From Streptomyces changanensis (lineage in GTDB: Bacteria; Actinomycetota; Actinomycetes; Streptomycetales; Streptomycetaceae): a DNA stretch of 64,000 bases. Shown here piece by piece: positions 1-8,264 of the stretch; the stretch's first letter is position 1, and every line of letters starts with the position of its first letter. The stretch covers positions 806,001-870,000 of the forward strand of contig NZ_CP102332.1 of the NCBI RefSeq assembly GCF_024600715.1, in the 5' to 3' direction. The position numbers and the translations under genes were made by a program. The notes under the pieces are model-generated. The model worked only from the letters and a program-made list of their open reading frames with translations, was not told the origin of the DNA and did no database searches.

Positions 1-285
1 CCGTACCGGCCCGGTGAGCGGTGGACGCCGGAGCTCGCGCAGGAGTTCTTCCAGCGGCACAGCAGCCGGTCGCCGGAGTTCGTCGAGAGCGAGATGGTCC
101 GGTACCTGTCGATGCCGGCGCAGGCCATCGGCTACAAGCTGGGCGAGCGGGCCTGGCTGCTGGGCCGGGAGAACGCGCGCCGGGCCCACGGCGCGGCGTT
201 CGACGCGAAGAAGTGGCACATGGCGGCGCTCTCCCAGGGCCCCCTCGGCCTGGACGACCTGGTGGACGAGCTGTCCCGACTCTGA
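1..285 (+). CDS. DUF885 family protein, C-terminal fragment
   Basis: The reading frame is open from the first base of the window and ends at a TGA at 283-285, so the start lies outside. The roughly 94 visible residues include YLSMPAQAIGYKLGERAW and a helical tail rich in Arg/Ala. This matches the extreme C-terminus of DUF885 proteins, zinc-peptidase-like enzymes (M32/M3-like fold) in which the conserved P-(A/G)-Q-A-x-(G/S)-Y-K-x-G motif lies near the end. The HExxH active site would be upstream and cannot be seen. Substrate is unknown for the family. Confidence 0.75.
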   Translation, partial: PYRPGERWTPELAQEFFQRHSSRSPEFVESEMVRYLSMPAQAIGYKLGERAWLLGRENARRAHGAAFDAKKWHMAALSQGPLGLDDLVDELSRL

Positions 286-303
286 CGCCACGCCGACGGG
301 GGC

Positions 304-320
304 GGGCGGGGGGCCCGCCC
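304..320. terminator. GC-rich hairpin after the DUF885 gene
   Basis: GGGCGGG (304-310) pairs with CCCGCCC (314-320) across a 3-base loop, 19 bases after the stop codon. There is no T-tract, as is usual for Streptomyces terminators. Short stem, so moderate confidence. Confidence 0.4.
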
Positions 321-413
321 ACGGACCGGTCACGACCGGCCGCGTGCCGGACGCGCCCCGCCCGGTCCACCGCCCCGCCCGGTCCGCCGCCCACGGCCCG
401 GGCGCGGGCGGGG

Positions 414-1034
414 TCAGCAGCCGCAGGCGTCCGCGCCGGCCGGTGCGGTGAGGGGGTCGGCCTCCCGGTGGCGCCGGCCCTCCCGGGTCTCGTACGGGAA
501 CCCCTCGCGGACCCAGTACTCGAAGCCGCCGAGCATCTCCTTGACCCGGAAGCCGCGTTCGGCGAGGGCGAGGGCGGCGCGGGTGGCGCCGTTGCAGCCG
601 GGGCCCCAGCAGTAGGTGACCACCGGGACGGCCCGGTCGAGGAGCCGTTCGGCGTGCTCGGCGACGAGGGCCGTCGGGAGGTGGACGGCGCCGGGGACGT
701 GCCCCTGCTCCCACGCCTCGGTGGAGCGCGAGTCGAGCACGACGAACCCGGGGTCACCGTCGGCGGCGAGGGCGGCGGCGACGTCGGAGACGTCCGTGTG
801 GAAGGCCAGGCTCGCGGCGAAGTGGGCGGCCGCCGCGGCGGGGGCGGCGGGCGGCACGCGCAGCACCGGACTGACGGCCGGGGACGCGGTGGCGGACGGG
901 GCGGCGGGGGACGCGGGGTCCTTGAGGTCCGTGGAGGTGGCCGTGGGGTCCGTGAAGGGGGTCATGGGGCCCGTGGAGGTGGCCGTGGGGTCCGTGGAGG
1001 GGGTCATGGCAAGGAATCTACGGTCGACGATCAT
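414..1034 (-). CDS. Rhodanese-like domain protein
   Basis: 206 codons. The C-terminal ~120 residues form one rhodanese domain: FVVLDSRSTEAWEQGHVPGA is the classic entry motif and VTYCWGPGCNGATRAALALA holds the active-site Cys loop. The enzyme would move sulfane sulfur or act as a sulfur-relay carrier in the cytoplasm. The first ~35 residues are a low-complexity Thr/Pro/Ser stretch made by a 42-bp duplication. ATGs at 1034, 1007 and 965 are all possible starts and none has a clear Shine-Dalgarno site, so the true protein may be shorter. It is divergent from an Lrp/AsnC regulator (67-base gap), which suggests that regulator controls it. Confidence 0.85.
   Translation of the reverse strand: MIVDRRFLAMTPSTDPTATSTGPMTPFTDPTATSTDLKDPASPAAPSATASPAVSPVLRVPPAAPAAAAAHFAASLAFHTDVSDVAAALAADGDPGFVVLDSRSTEAWEQGHVPGAVHLPTALVAEHAERLLDRAVPVVTYCWGPGCNGATRAALALAERGFRVKEMLGGFEYWVREGFPYETREGRRHREADPLTAPAGADACGC
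929..1012. repeat. Two-copy 42-bp tandem repeat at the rhodanese N-terminus
   Basis: Copies at 929-970 and 971-1012 differ at only a few positions. The unit is 14 codons and on the minus strand encodes variants of MTPxTDPTATST. Each unit carries an in-frame ATG, so the duplication also duplicates a possible start codon. Confidence 0.8.
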
Positions 1035-1101
1035 TACGGTGAAGGGGCGATCCCCGGCCGAGCCCTTGAACCGCCGGGGAATCCCCTGCTATTCCTCGTC
1101 C

Positions 1102-1548
1102 ATGACGGAACATTCACCGGACGCCACGGACTGGCGCATACTCCAGGCCCTCCAGGAGCAGGGACGGGCGAGCTTCGCGGAGCTGGCGCGGGCCGTGTCG
1201 ATGTCGGCGAGCGCCGTGACCGAGCGGGTCCGCCGGATGGAGGAGGCCGGGATCATCGCCGGCTACACGGCGGTCGTGGACCACGAGCGGCTGGGTCTCC
1301 CCATCCTGGCCTTCGTCCGGTTGCGCTACCCGCACGGGAACTACAAGCCGTTCCACGACCTGCTGGCGACGACGCCGGAGGTCCTGGAGGCGCATCACGT
1401 CACGGGGGACGACTGCTTCGTGCTGAAGGTCGCGGCCCGCTCGATGGCGCACCTGGAGCAGGTGGCCGGCAAGGTCGGCGCCCTCGGCTCGGTGACGACG
1501 AGCGTCGTGTACTCGTCACCGCTGCGGCGCCGTCCCGTCAGCCGCTGA
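1102..1548 (+). CDS. Lrp/AsnC family transcriptional regulator
   Basis: 148 codons, usual family length. Residues ~8-55 are an HTH of the AsnC type (LDWRIL-like start DWRILQALQEQGR, then SMSASAVTERVRRMEEAGII), followed by a RAM ligand-binding domain (GDDCFVLKVAARSMAHLEQV). Such proteins form octamers that respond to an amino acid. ATG at 1102 is chosen because the HTH begins nine residues later; no Shine-Dalgarno is visible. An 11-bp palindrome, GGGGA-A-TCCCC, sits at 1076-1086 just before the start and could be an autoregulatory site (inference). Confidence 0.9.
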   Translation: MTEHSPDATDWRILQALQEQGRASFAELARAVSMSASAVTERVRRMEEAGIIAGYTAVVDHERLGLPILAFVRLRYPHGNYKPFHDLLATTPEVLEAHHVTGDDCFVLKVAARSMAHLEQVAGKVGALGSVTTSVVYSSPLRRRPVSR

Positions 1549-4500
1549 GGCCCGTCCCGGCCCGCAGCCTGACCCGGGAGCCGTCGCGGCCCTTGACGAC
1601 CTCCAGTTGTGCGGGGACGCGGCGGCGCAGGTCGGGGACGTGGCTGACGATGCCGACGCTGCGGTCCCGTTCGCGCAGCGAATCGAGCACGTCCAGCACC
1701 TCGTCGAGGGTCTGTTCGTCGAGGCTGCCGAACCCCTCGTCGATGAAGAGGGTGTCGAGGCGGACGCCGCCCGCCTCGTCGGTGACGACGTCGGCGAGGC
1801 CGAGCGCGAGGGCCAGCGAAGCGAAGAACGTCTCCCCGCCGGAGAGCGTCGCCGTGTCGCGTTCGCTGCCCGTCCAGGCGTCGACGACGTGCAGTCCCAG
1901 GCCGGCGCGCCGGCCACCGGAGCGCGCGTCGGAGTGGACGAGCGTGTAGCGGCCCGACGACATGCGCTGGAGCCGTTCGGTCGCGGCGGCCGCGACCTGT
2001 TCGAGCCGGGCGGCGAGGACGTACGACTCCAGACGCATCCGCCGCTCGTTCTCGGCTGACGTGCCGGCGGTCAGCGCGGCGAGCCGGGCCACCCGGTCGT
2101 ACTCGGTGCGCAGCGGACCCAGTCGGCGCAGCTCCTCCACCACACGGGCGGACAGCCGGTCCAGCTCGGCGCACCGTTCGCGGTGTGCCGCCAGGGTGGT
2201 GGCGGCGGTCCGGACGGCGCGCTCGGCGGCGTCGTGGGCGGCGAGGGCGGCGGGCACGTCGGGGGGCGGGCCCTCGGCTGCGGCGCGTGCGCCGTCCTCG
2301 GCGAGCCGGTCGGCCACTGCGGCGGCCTCGGCCTGCCAGGCGTCGACGCGGCGCTGGAGGTCGCGCTGCCGGGCGTCGTCGAGGAGGGCGTCCGCGGCGG
2401 CGCGCGGGGTGGCGAAGCCGGCCCGGTGGGCGGCGTCGGCGAGCCGCTCGTCCGCCTCCTCGAACCGCCTGGCGGCGGATTCGGCGGCGCGTACGGCGCC
2501 GGCGGCCGCGGCGAGGGCGGCGATGCGGCGCTCCAGCGCGGCCTGCCGCCGCGCGACGGTGTCGCGCCCGTCGCCGAGGATCCGGGCGAGCTCCGCCTCC
2601 AGGGCGGCCTGCTCCTGGTCGAGCGCTTCACGGCGTGACGCCCTGGCGGCGGCCCGCACCTCCGCCTGCCGGTGCTCGTCGAGGCGCCGCGCGTGCTCCC
2701 GCTCGGCCCGTTCGAGGGCTTCCCGGGCGGGGTGGGCGGCGGCGGCCAGCTCGTACGCCTCGGCGTGCCGCCGCTCCAGGTCGGCGACGAGCTCGGCCAG
2801 TTCGGCGGCGGTCGGCCCGGCGACGGCGAGGACGGCGACGGCGGACCCGCCCCCGGACCCGGACCCCGAAGCGGCCGCGGAGCCCGAAGCGACCCCGGAC
2901 CCGGTCCCGGACGCGGCGGGCGCCGACGAGGACGCGGAGTCGGACCCGGTCCCGGACGCGCCGGGCGCCGAGGGTGGTGCGGCTGCGGCCGCTTCGGGTG
3001 GCCGGAGTGCTGCGGGTGCCGCGGTCGCCTCGGGGGACGCGGCGGGGCGGGGCACGGTGGCGCGGGCGGCCGGGTCCCCGGGGCCCTGTTCGGCGCCGTC
3101 CGGGTCCGCCGCCTCGGCCGCCGCGGCGGCCAGGGCCTCACCGAGGGCGGCCAGTTCGCGTTCGGCGGCGGCGCGGGATTCGGCGGCGCGGGTGTGCGCC
3201 TCGTAAGCCGCCGCCTCGGCCGCGCGGTCGACGTGGTCGGCGGTGGGCCGGGCGGGGCGCGGGTGGTCGGCGGAGCCGCAGACGGCGCAGGGAGCGCCGT
3301 CCGCGAGGTGCGCGGCGAGTTCCGCGGCGATGCCCCGCAGGCGGCGTTCGCGCAGGTCGAGCCAGGTCTCGTGGGCCGTGTTGGCCCGGTCCCTGGCGGC
3401 GGTGAGGCCGGCTTGGACGGCTGCCGCCTCCCGGGCGAGGGCGTCGCGGCGGCGGGCGGCGGCCAGTCGACGGCGGGCCGGTGCGAGCCGCCCGGCGAGG
3501 TGCTCGGCGCGGGTGGCGGCCTCGCGGGCGGCGTCGACGCGGTCGGCAAGGGCGCGGCGGGTCGCGTCCCAGTCGGCCAGCCAGGCGGCGGCGTCGTGGA
3601 GGGTCTCGTCGTCGGCCCGCGCCTGCCGGTCGAGGTCGGCGCGTTCGCGGGTGAGGAGCGTGACCCGCTCCTCGGCGCGGCGGGCGGCGTCGAGGCCGCC
3701 GAGCTCCTGGCGGTGTGCCTGTTCGAGGGCGGTCAGCCGGTCGGCGTCCGCCCCGGCCAGGTCGGCGGGGAGGGCGACCAGGGCCCGCGCGTGCGCGGCG
3801 TCGGCCTCGTCGTGGTCGCGCCGGGCGGCGTCGCGCAGGGCGAGCGGTCCGGCGACGCGCTCGGCCCGGCGCGCCTCGTCGAGCCGGGCCCGCCAGGCGT
3901 CCCGCTCGGGCCGGCGCGCGTCGAGCTCGGCGGCGCGGCGGCGGGCGTCCTCGTACCGGGCGCGGCGGGCGGCGCGGTCCCGGCAGGCGTCGAGGGCCAG
4001 ACGGGTGGCGGCCTGCCGGGACTCGGCGGCGGTGAGCGCGAGGTCGGCGGCGTCGAGCGCCTCCCGGGCGCCCGAGCGGGCGACCGCGGCCCAGCCGAGG
4101 ACGGCCTCGGCGAGTCCGGGCTCCCCGGGCGCGCCGGCCGGCGCGGGCCAGTCGCCCGCGGCGTCCCCCGCGGCCTGCGCCATCCGGTGGGCCAGGGCGA
4201 GCAGCCGCTGGTCGCCGTCGCGCACCCGCTGTTCGGCGGCGCGGCGCAGATCGGCGAGGCGCTCCTCGACGGCGGCGAAGCGGCGGGTGTCGAAGAGGCG
4301 GCCGAGGAGCTTGCCGCGGGCTTCGGCGTCGGCGCGCAGGAAGCGGGAGAAGTCGCCCTGGGGCAGCAGGACGACCTGGCAGAACTGGTCGCGGCTCATG
4401 CCGATGAGCTGGGCGACCTCCTCACCGATCTCCTGGTGCGAGCGGCTGAGGCCGGTCCAGGTGCCGGTCGCGGGGTCGTACTCGCGCAGCCAGGACTGCG

Positions 4501-4840
4501 CCTTCTCGGTGGTGAAGCCGGTACCGCGCTTCTTGGGGCGGGGCTGGGCGGGCCGGCGGGTGATCTCCAGCCGGCGGCCGGCGACGGTGAGGTCGAGGAG
4601 CACCTCGGTGGCGGTGCCGGGCGCGGCGTGGTCGCTGCGCAGCGTGGCGCCGGGGGCCTGCCGGGCGCCGGGCACGGAGCCGTACAGGGCGAAGCAGACG
4701 GCGTCGAGGACGGAGGTCTTCCCCGCGCCGGTCGGGCCGTGGAGGAGGAACAGGCCGGCGGCGGAGAGGGCGTCGAAGTCGACTTCCTGCGCGGTGCCGA
4801 AGGGGCCGAAGCCGGTGACGCGGAGCCGGTGGAGCCTCAT
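1538..4840 (-). CDS. sbcC: Exonuclease SbcC, AAA/SMC-like subunit
   Basis: 1100 codons. It is the ATPase of the SbcCD (Mre11-Rad50 type) complex that opens DNA hairpins and processes double-strand ends. Walker A GPTGAGKT is at residues 35-42, the Q-loop VVLLPQGDFSRFL near 145-160, a zinc-hook CAVC near 518 in mid-protein, signature LSGGETFF and Walker B LFIDEGFGS near 1030. Long Ala/Arg/Glu coiled coils flank the hook. A Ser/Gly/Ala/Pro-rich insertion of about 95 residues (~575-670) follows the hook and is unusual. The ATG overlaps the sbcD stop (ATGA), indicating translational coupling. Its last 11 bases overlap the convergent Lrp gene. Confidence 0.95.
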   Translation of the reverse strand: MRLHRLRVTGFGPFGTAQEVDFDALSAAGLFLLHGPTGAGKTSVLDAVCFALYGSVPGARQAPGATLRSDHAAPGTATEVLLDLTVAGRRLEITRRPAQPRPKKRGTGFTTEKAQSWLREYDPATGTWTGLSRSHQEIGEEVAQLIGMSRDQFCQVVLLPQGDFSRFLRADAEARGKLLGRLFDTRRFAAVEERLADLRRAAEQRVRDGDQRLLALAHRMAQAAGDAAGDWPAPAGAPGEPGLAEAVLGWAAVARSGAREALDAADLALTAAESRQAATRLALDACRDRAARRARYEDARRRAAELDARRPERDAWRARLDEARRAERVAGPLALRDAARRDHDEADAAHARALVALPADLAGADADRLTALEQAHRQELGGLDAARRAEERVTLLTRERADLDRQARADDETLHDAAAWLADWDATRRALADRVDAAREAATRAEHLAGRLAPARRRLAAARRRDALAREAAAVQAGLTAARDRANTAHETWLDLRERRLRGIAAELAAHLADGAPCAVCGSADHPRPARPTADHVDRAAEAAAYEAHTRAAESRAAAERELAALGEALAAAAAEAADPDGAEQGPGDPAARATVPRPAASPEATAAPAALRPPEAAAAAPPSAPGASGTGSDSASSSAPAASGTGSGVASGSAAASGSGSGGGSAVAVLAVAGPTAAELAELVADLERRHAEAYELAAAAHPAREALERAEREHARRLDEHRQAEVRAAARASRREALDQEQAALEAELARILGDGRDTVARRQAALERRIAALAAAAGAVRAAESAARRFEEADERLADAAHRAGFATPRAAADALLDDARQRDLQRRVDAWQAEAAAVADRLAEDGARAAAEGPPPDVPAALAAHDAAERAVRTAATTLAAHRERCAELDRLSARVVEELRRLGPLRTEYDRVARLAALTAGTSAENERRMRLESYVLAARLEQVAAAATERLQRMSSGRYTLVHSDARSGGRRAGLGLHVVDAWTGSERDTATLSGGETFFASLALALGLADVVTDEAGGVRLDTLFIDEGFGSLDEQTLDEVLDVLDSLRERDRSVGIVSHVPDLRRRVPAQLEVVKGRDGSRVRLRAGTGLSG

Positions 4841-6015
4841 CCGTCCACCTCGCGTTCGCGCACGGACGCGTCGGCGCGGACGTCGGCGAAGGCGCCGTGC
4901 AGCGCCGCGCGCTCGTGCGCGTCGGGTGCGGCGCCGCCGCGGACGTGGGCCACGAAGTCCTCCGCGATCTGCTGGTCGGTGCGCCCGCGCAGCCGCAGGG
5001 CGTACGAGGGCGGTCCGCCGTCGCCCTCGGTGCGCTCGGGGTCGAAGACGAGGCTGAGCGTGTGGGGGAAGCGTTCGGCGAGCCGCGCCATGGGGTCGGC
5101 GGGGCGGGCGGGGTCGGTGAGGGTGGCCTCGACCCACGCGTCCTCGTGCCGGGCGAGCGCCGGGTCGGCGAGGAGGTCGTCGAGCCGTCCGCGGAGGCGG
5201 GCGAGGGGGCGCGGTACGGGGCAGTCGATCCGCTCGGCGGTGACGCCGCCGTCGGGGGCGAGGTCGACGAGCCAGGTGGTCTTGCGGTGCCGCCACTCGG
5301 AGAAGGAGTACGCGAGGGGCGAGCCGGAGTAGCGGACGCGGTCGGTGAGGGCCTGCGCGCCGTGCAGGTGGCCCAGGGCGACGTAGTCGACGCCGTCGAA
5401 GACCTCCGCCGGGACGGCGGCGACGCCGCCGACGGTGATGTCGCGTTCGCTGTCGCTGGCCTCGCCGCCGGCGACGAAGGCGTGGGCGAGGACGACGGAG
5501 CGGGTGCCGGCGGGGCGGCCGGCGAGGTCGGCGCGGACGCGGTCCATGGCGGCGGCGAGGACGGCGCGGTGAGTCGTGGCGGCCGCGCCGAGCGGGTCGC
5601 GGGCCAGGGCCGGTTCGAGGTAGGGCAGCCCGTAGCAGGCGACGTCGCCGTGGGGCGGGTCGGGCAGCAGGACGGGCGTACCGATGCCGGCGGGGTCGGT
5701 GCGCAGGTGGATGCCGGCGCGTCGGATGAGACCGGAGGCGACGCCGAGGCGGCGGGCCGAGTCGTGGTTGCCGGAGATCATCACGGTGGGGACGCCGGCG
5801 TCCGCGAGCCGGTGCAGGGCGGTGTCGAAGAGTTCGACGGCGGCGAGCGGCGGTACGGCGCGGTCGTAGACGTCGCCTGCCACGAGGACCGCGTCCACGG
5901 CGTGCTCGCGGACCGTGGCGAGCAGGTGGTCGAGGAAGGCGGCCTGGGCGTCGAGGAGGCTGACGCGGTGGAAGGACCGGCCGAGGTGCCAGTCCGAGGT
6001 GTGCAGAAGTCTCAC
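4837..6015 (-). CDS. sbcD: Exonuclease SbcD, metallophosphoesterase subunit
   Basis: 392 codons. Nuclease partner of SbcC. Mre11-type phosphoesterase motifs are in order: HTSDWHLGR at residues 4-12, GDVYD near 51, GNHD near 82, then a GHLHG loop near 210. A GTG start at 6015 is chosen because RLLHTSDWH begins immediately and GGGGGCGGAG lies 7 bases upstream; the open frame continues upstream only through low-complexity sequence. It is first in the two-gene sbcDC operon and overlaps sbcC by four bases. Confidence 0.95.
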   Translation of the reverse strand: MRLLHTSDWHLGRSFHRVSLLDAQAAFLDHLLATVREHAVDAVLVAGDVYDRAVPPLAAVELFDTALHRLADAGVPTVMISGNHDSARRLGVASGLIRRAGIHLRTDPAGIGTPVLLPDPPHGDVACYGLPYLEPALARDPLGAAATTHRAVLAAAMDRVRADLAGRPAGTRSVVLAHAFVAGGEASDSERDITVGGVAAVPAEVFDGVDYVALGHLHGAQALTDRVRYSGSPLAYSFSEWRHRKTTWLVDLAPDGGVTAERIDCPVPRPLARLRGRLDDLLADPALARHEDAWVEATLTDPARPADPMARLAERFPHTLSLVFDPERTEGDGGPPSYALRLRGRTDQQIAEDFVAHVRGGAAPDAHERAALHGAFADVRADASVREREVDG

Positions 6016-6213
6016 GGTGCCGCTCCGCCCCCATCCGTCCCACTCGTCCGCCACCCGGGCCGGTAGGCAAGTCTGCCATCCGCCGGGGGTGGCTCCGGCC
6101 GTCGGCCTCCGGACCTCGGCGCCGCCCCGGCCACCGCCTCCGGCCGGGGACGCCGTGGCAGGGCCCCGGGGAACGACCGCGGCGGCGGGACCCGGCCGGG
6201 GCCCTGAGTGGCC

Positions 6214-6360
6214 GAGCGGTGGAGGCGTGGTGCGGCGTGGGCGGTACGGGTCGGGGAGCGGTGGAGGCGTGGGGCGGCGTGGGCGGTACGGGTCGGGGAG
6301 CGGTGCAGGCTTGGGGCGGCGTGGGCGGTACGGGTCCGGGAGCGGTGCAGGCGTGGGAGC
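6214..6360. repeat. 42-bp tandem repeat, ~3.5 copies
   Basis: Units begin at 6214, 6256, 6298 and 6340, exactly 42 bp apart, with a few substitutions (core gagcggtggaggcgtgg...). It fills most of the 361-bp gap between sbcD and the YigZ gene; the remainder (6016-6213) is GC-rich with no supported gene. Read on the minus strand just after the YigZ stop it gives a Pro-rich LPDPYRPRR motif per unit, but in another frame and without a start, so I treat it as non-coding. Confidence 0.85.
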
Positions 6361-6376
6361 GGGGGGCCGGTCGGGG

Positions 6377-7003
6377 TCAGTCCGCGCCGTACGCCTCGCC
6401 GCCGAGCTCCAGGACGGCGGTGCCGGCCGTCGCGTCGGCCAGCCAGCCACGGAAGGCGTCGACGTCCGCGTCCGGCAGGCCGACCTCGATGCGGACGGCG
6501 TCGGCGTACCGGACGTCGCGGACGGCCCGGCCGGCGGCCCGCAGGTCGTTCTGGAGCTTGCCGGCGCGCTGGTGGTCGACGGTGACCGTGGCGAGCCGGT
6601 AGCGGCGGCGCGTGACGGTGCCGAGCTCGTCGAGCGCCTCACCGACGACCCCGCCGTAGGCGCGGATCAGCCCGCCGGCGCCGAGCTTCACACCGCCGTA
6701 GTACCGGGTGACGACGGCGACGGCGTACCGGACGTCGCGCCGCAGGAGCATCTGGAGCATCGGCGCGCCGGCGGTGCCGCCGGGCTCGCCGTCGTCACTG
6801 GCCCGCTGGACGGCGGCGTCGGCGCCGATGACGTACGCGAAGCAGTTGTGGGTGGCGGTGGGGTGCTCCCGGCGGACGCGGGCGACGAACTCCTGCGCCT
6901 CGCGCTCGGTCGCGGCGGGGGCGAGCGCGCAGAGGAAGCGCGACCGGTTGATCTCGGTCTCGTGCACGCCCTCGCGGGCCACCGTGCGGTACTGCTCCTG
7001 CAT
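6377..7003 (-). CDS. YigZ/IMPACT family protein
   Basis: 208 codons. The N-terminal UPF0029 (IMPACT) domain is clear: INRSRFLCALAPA, HNCFAYVIG, ASDDGEPGGTAGAPML and VVTRYYGGVKLGAGGLIRAY in the family's order. The C-terminal ~70 residues match DUF1949, an EF-G domain IV-like fold. The family is linked to translation and stress responses, but its reaction is not settled. ATG at 7003 gives the standard N-terminus. Confidence 0.9.
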   Translation of the reverse strand: MQEQYRTVAREGVHETEINRSRFLCALAPAATEREAQEFVARVRREHPTATHNCFAYVIGADAAVQRASDDGEPGGTAGAPMLQMLLRRDVRYAVAVVTRYYGGVKLGAGGLIRAYGGVVGEALDELGTVTRRRYRLATVTVDHQRAGKLQNDLRAAGRAVRDVRYADAVRIEVGLPDADVDAFRGWLADATAGTAVLELGGEAYGAD

Positions 7004-7024
7004 CCCGCCACCCTACGGGGTGGT

Positions 7025-7429
7025 TCACCGGCCGCTGGGGGTGGCGTCCTCCGCCAGGCGCCGCCACGCCTCGTCCCACTGGACCGGCAGGGCGTCGGTG
7101 GTCGTCTCCCAGTAGGTGAAGGCGGAGTCCCGGGTCGTGGAGCGCAGCTCCTTCATGATCGTCCCGTGAGGTTCGGCGCGGGCGTAGGCGTACAGGGCGT
7201 CGCGGTCCTGCCAGGCGGAGAGCGTGTAGAAGGTCCGCCGCAGCGGCCGGGCGACGAGCGAGGCCCCGTAGGCGCCGGGGGCGGTGGCGAGCTGGCGCCA
7301 GGCGGCGAACGACCGGAGGAGGAAGCGCGGCACGTCCGTCAGGGAGCGCACCTCGAAGCGCGAGGCCATGACGTAGGCCGGGGCGTTCGACGGCGGGGTG
7401 GTGGGGGCGGTCCAGGGGATCGTGGGCAT
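7025..7429 (-). CDS. DUF3291 family protein (dimeric alpha/beta-barrel type)
   Basis: 134 codons. The sequence MPTIPWTAP, SRFEVRSLTDVPRFLLRSF and FYTLSAWQDRDALYAYARA resembles DUF3291, a ferredoxin-like fold close to antibiotic-biosynthesis monooxygenases. No activity can be assigned. ATG at 7429 is supported by GAGGAG six to seven bases upstream. Its upstream region has two copies of an imperfect palindrome (7458-7495), so expression is probably controlled by a dedicated repressor not encoded next door. Confidence 0.75.
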   Translation of the reverse strand: MPTIPWTAPTTPPSNAPAYVMASRFEVRSLTDVPRFLLRSFAAWRQLATAPGAYGASLVARPLRRTFYTLSAWQDRDALYAYARAEPHGTIMKELRSTTRDSAFTYWETTTDALPVQWDEAWRRLAEDATPSGR

Positions 7430-7457
7430 GGCGGGACTCCTCGGCCAGCAGCGAACG

Positions 7458-7495
7458 GATAGCGACACTACCTACAATCAGATAGTTACACTATC
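7458..7495. promoter_or_regulatory. Paired operator-like palindromes upstream of the DUF3291 gene
   Basis: GATAGTTACACTATC (7481-7495) is a palindrome with arms GATAGT/ACTATC. GATAGCGACACTACC (7458-7472) is a degenerate second copy. The stretch is conspicuously AT-rich for this genome and lies 29 bases before the minus-strand start, where a promoter should be. The ACTATC...GATAGT pattern resembles HxlR/YodB-class operators. Confidence 0.55.
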
Positions 7496-7658
7496 CGAGC
7501 GTTGAGGGAAGACTTTCCTCCTCCCGGCCCTCCCGTCGCCGCCGGCGCCACCGGAGGTCCGGCACGGCGGACGCCGTCGGGGAATGGCGGGCGGCGCGGC
7601 GCGGTTGCCCGCTACGAAGCGGCCCCGGCAGGGGGCCAGGACAGGTGGGAGAACGCAC

Positions 7659-8072
7659 GTGTACGGCGACACGGAGACCATCCGCAGGATCCTCACCGAG
7701 ACCGGCGACACCTGGGCCGTCGTCGGCCTGTCCGGCAACCGGTCCCGCGCGGCGTACGGCGTGGCCGCCGTGCTCCAGCGCTTCGGCAAGCGGATCGTGC
7801 CGGTGCATCCCAAGGCCGAGGCCGTGCACGGCGAGAAGGGGTACGCGACCCTGGCCGACATCCCCTTCCCGGTGGACGTCGTGGACGTCTTCGTCCACAG
7901 CGCCCTGGCCGGGGCCATCGCGGACGAGGCGGTGGCGAAGGGGGCCCGGGCGGTCTGGTTCCAGCTCGGCGTCGTGGACGAGGAGGCGTGGGAACGCACG
8001 CGCGCCGCCGGCCTGGACATGGTGATGGACCGCTGCCCCGCGATCGAGATCCCCGCGCTCGGCCTGGTCTGA
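7659..8072 (+). CDS. CoA-binding (Rossmann) domain protein, YccU type
   Basis: 137 codons, one CoA_binding_2 domain: WAVVGLSGNRSRAAYGVA is the nucleotide loop, followed by RIVPVHPKAEAVHGEKGY and ARAVWFQLGVVDEEAWERT. Family members bind CoA or a similar cofactor; the reaction is unknown. GTG at 7659 with GGGAGA eight bases upstream is preferred over an ATG 25 codons earlier that lies in low-complexity DNA. Divergent from the DUF3291 gene. Confidence 0.85.
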   Translation: MYGDTETIRRILTETGDTWAVVGLSGNRSRAAYGVAAVLQRFGKRIVPVHPKAEAVHGEKGYATLADIPFPVDVVDVFVHSALAGAIADEAVAKGARAVWFQLGVVDEEAWERTRAAGLDMVMDRCPAIEIPALGLV

Positions 8073-8264
8073 CCTCCGCCGCCGCATCCCCGGCCTCCGG
8101 CCGGGGCACACCCCGGCGCGGACCCAGTCCGGGGCCGGCCCGACCCGGCGCGGTCCCGACCGGGGGCGGGGCCCGACCCCGCACGGTCCCACCGAGCCGC
8201 GCACACCCCGGCACGGGCCCAACCCGGCACGCGAACCCGCGGGCCCACCCCTGCCGCGCCCCCG

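Noticed and set aside
2672..5332. Very long plus-strand frame (886 aa) opposite sbcC/sbcD
   Set aside because: Antisense shadow of the high-GC sbcDC genes; its Gly/Arg/Val-rich sequence shows no domain, while the minus strand has all SbcC and SbcD motifs.
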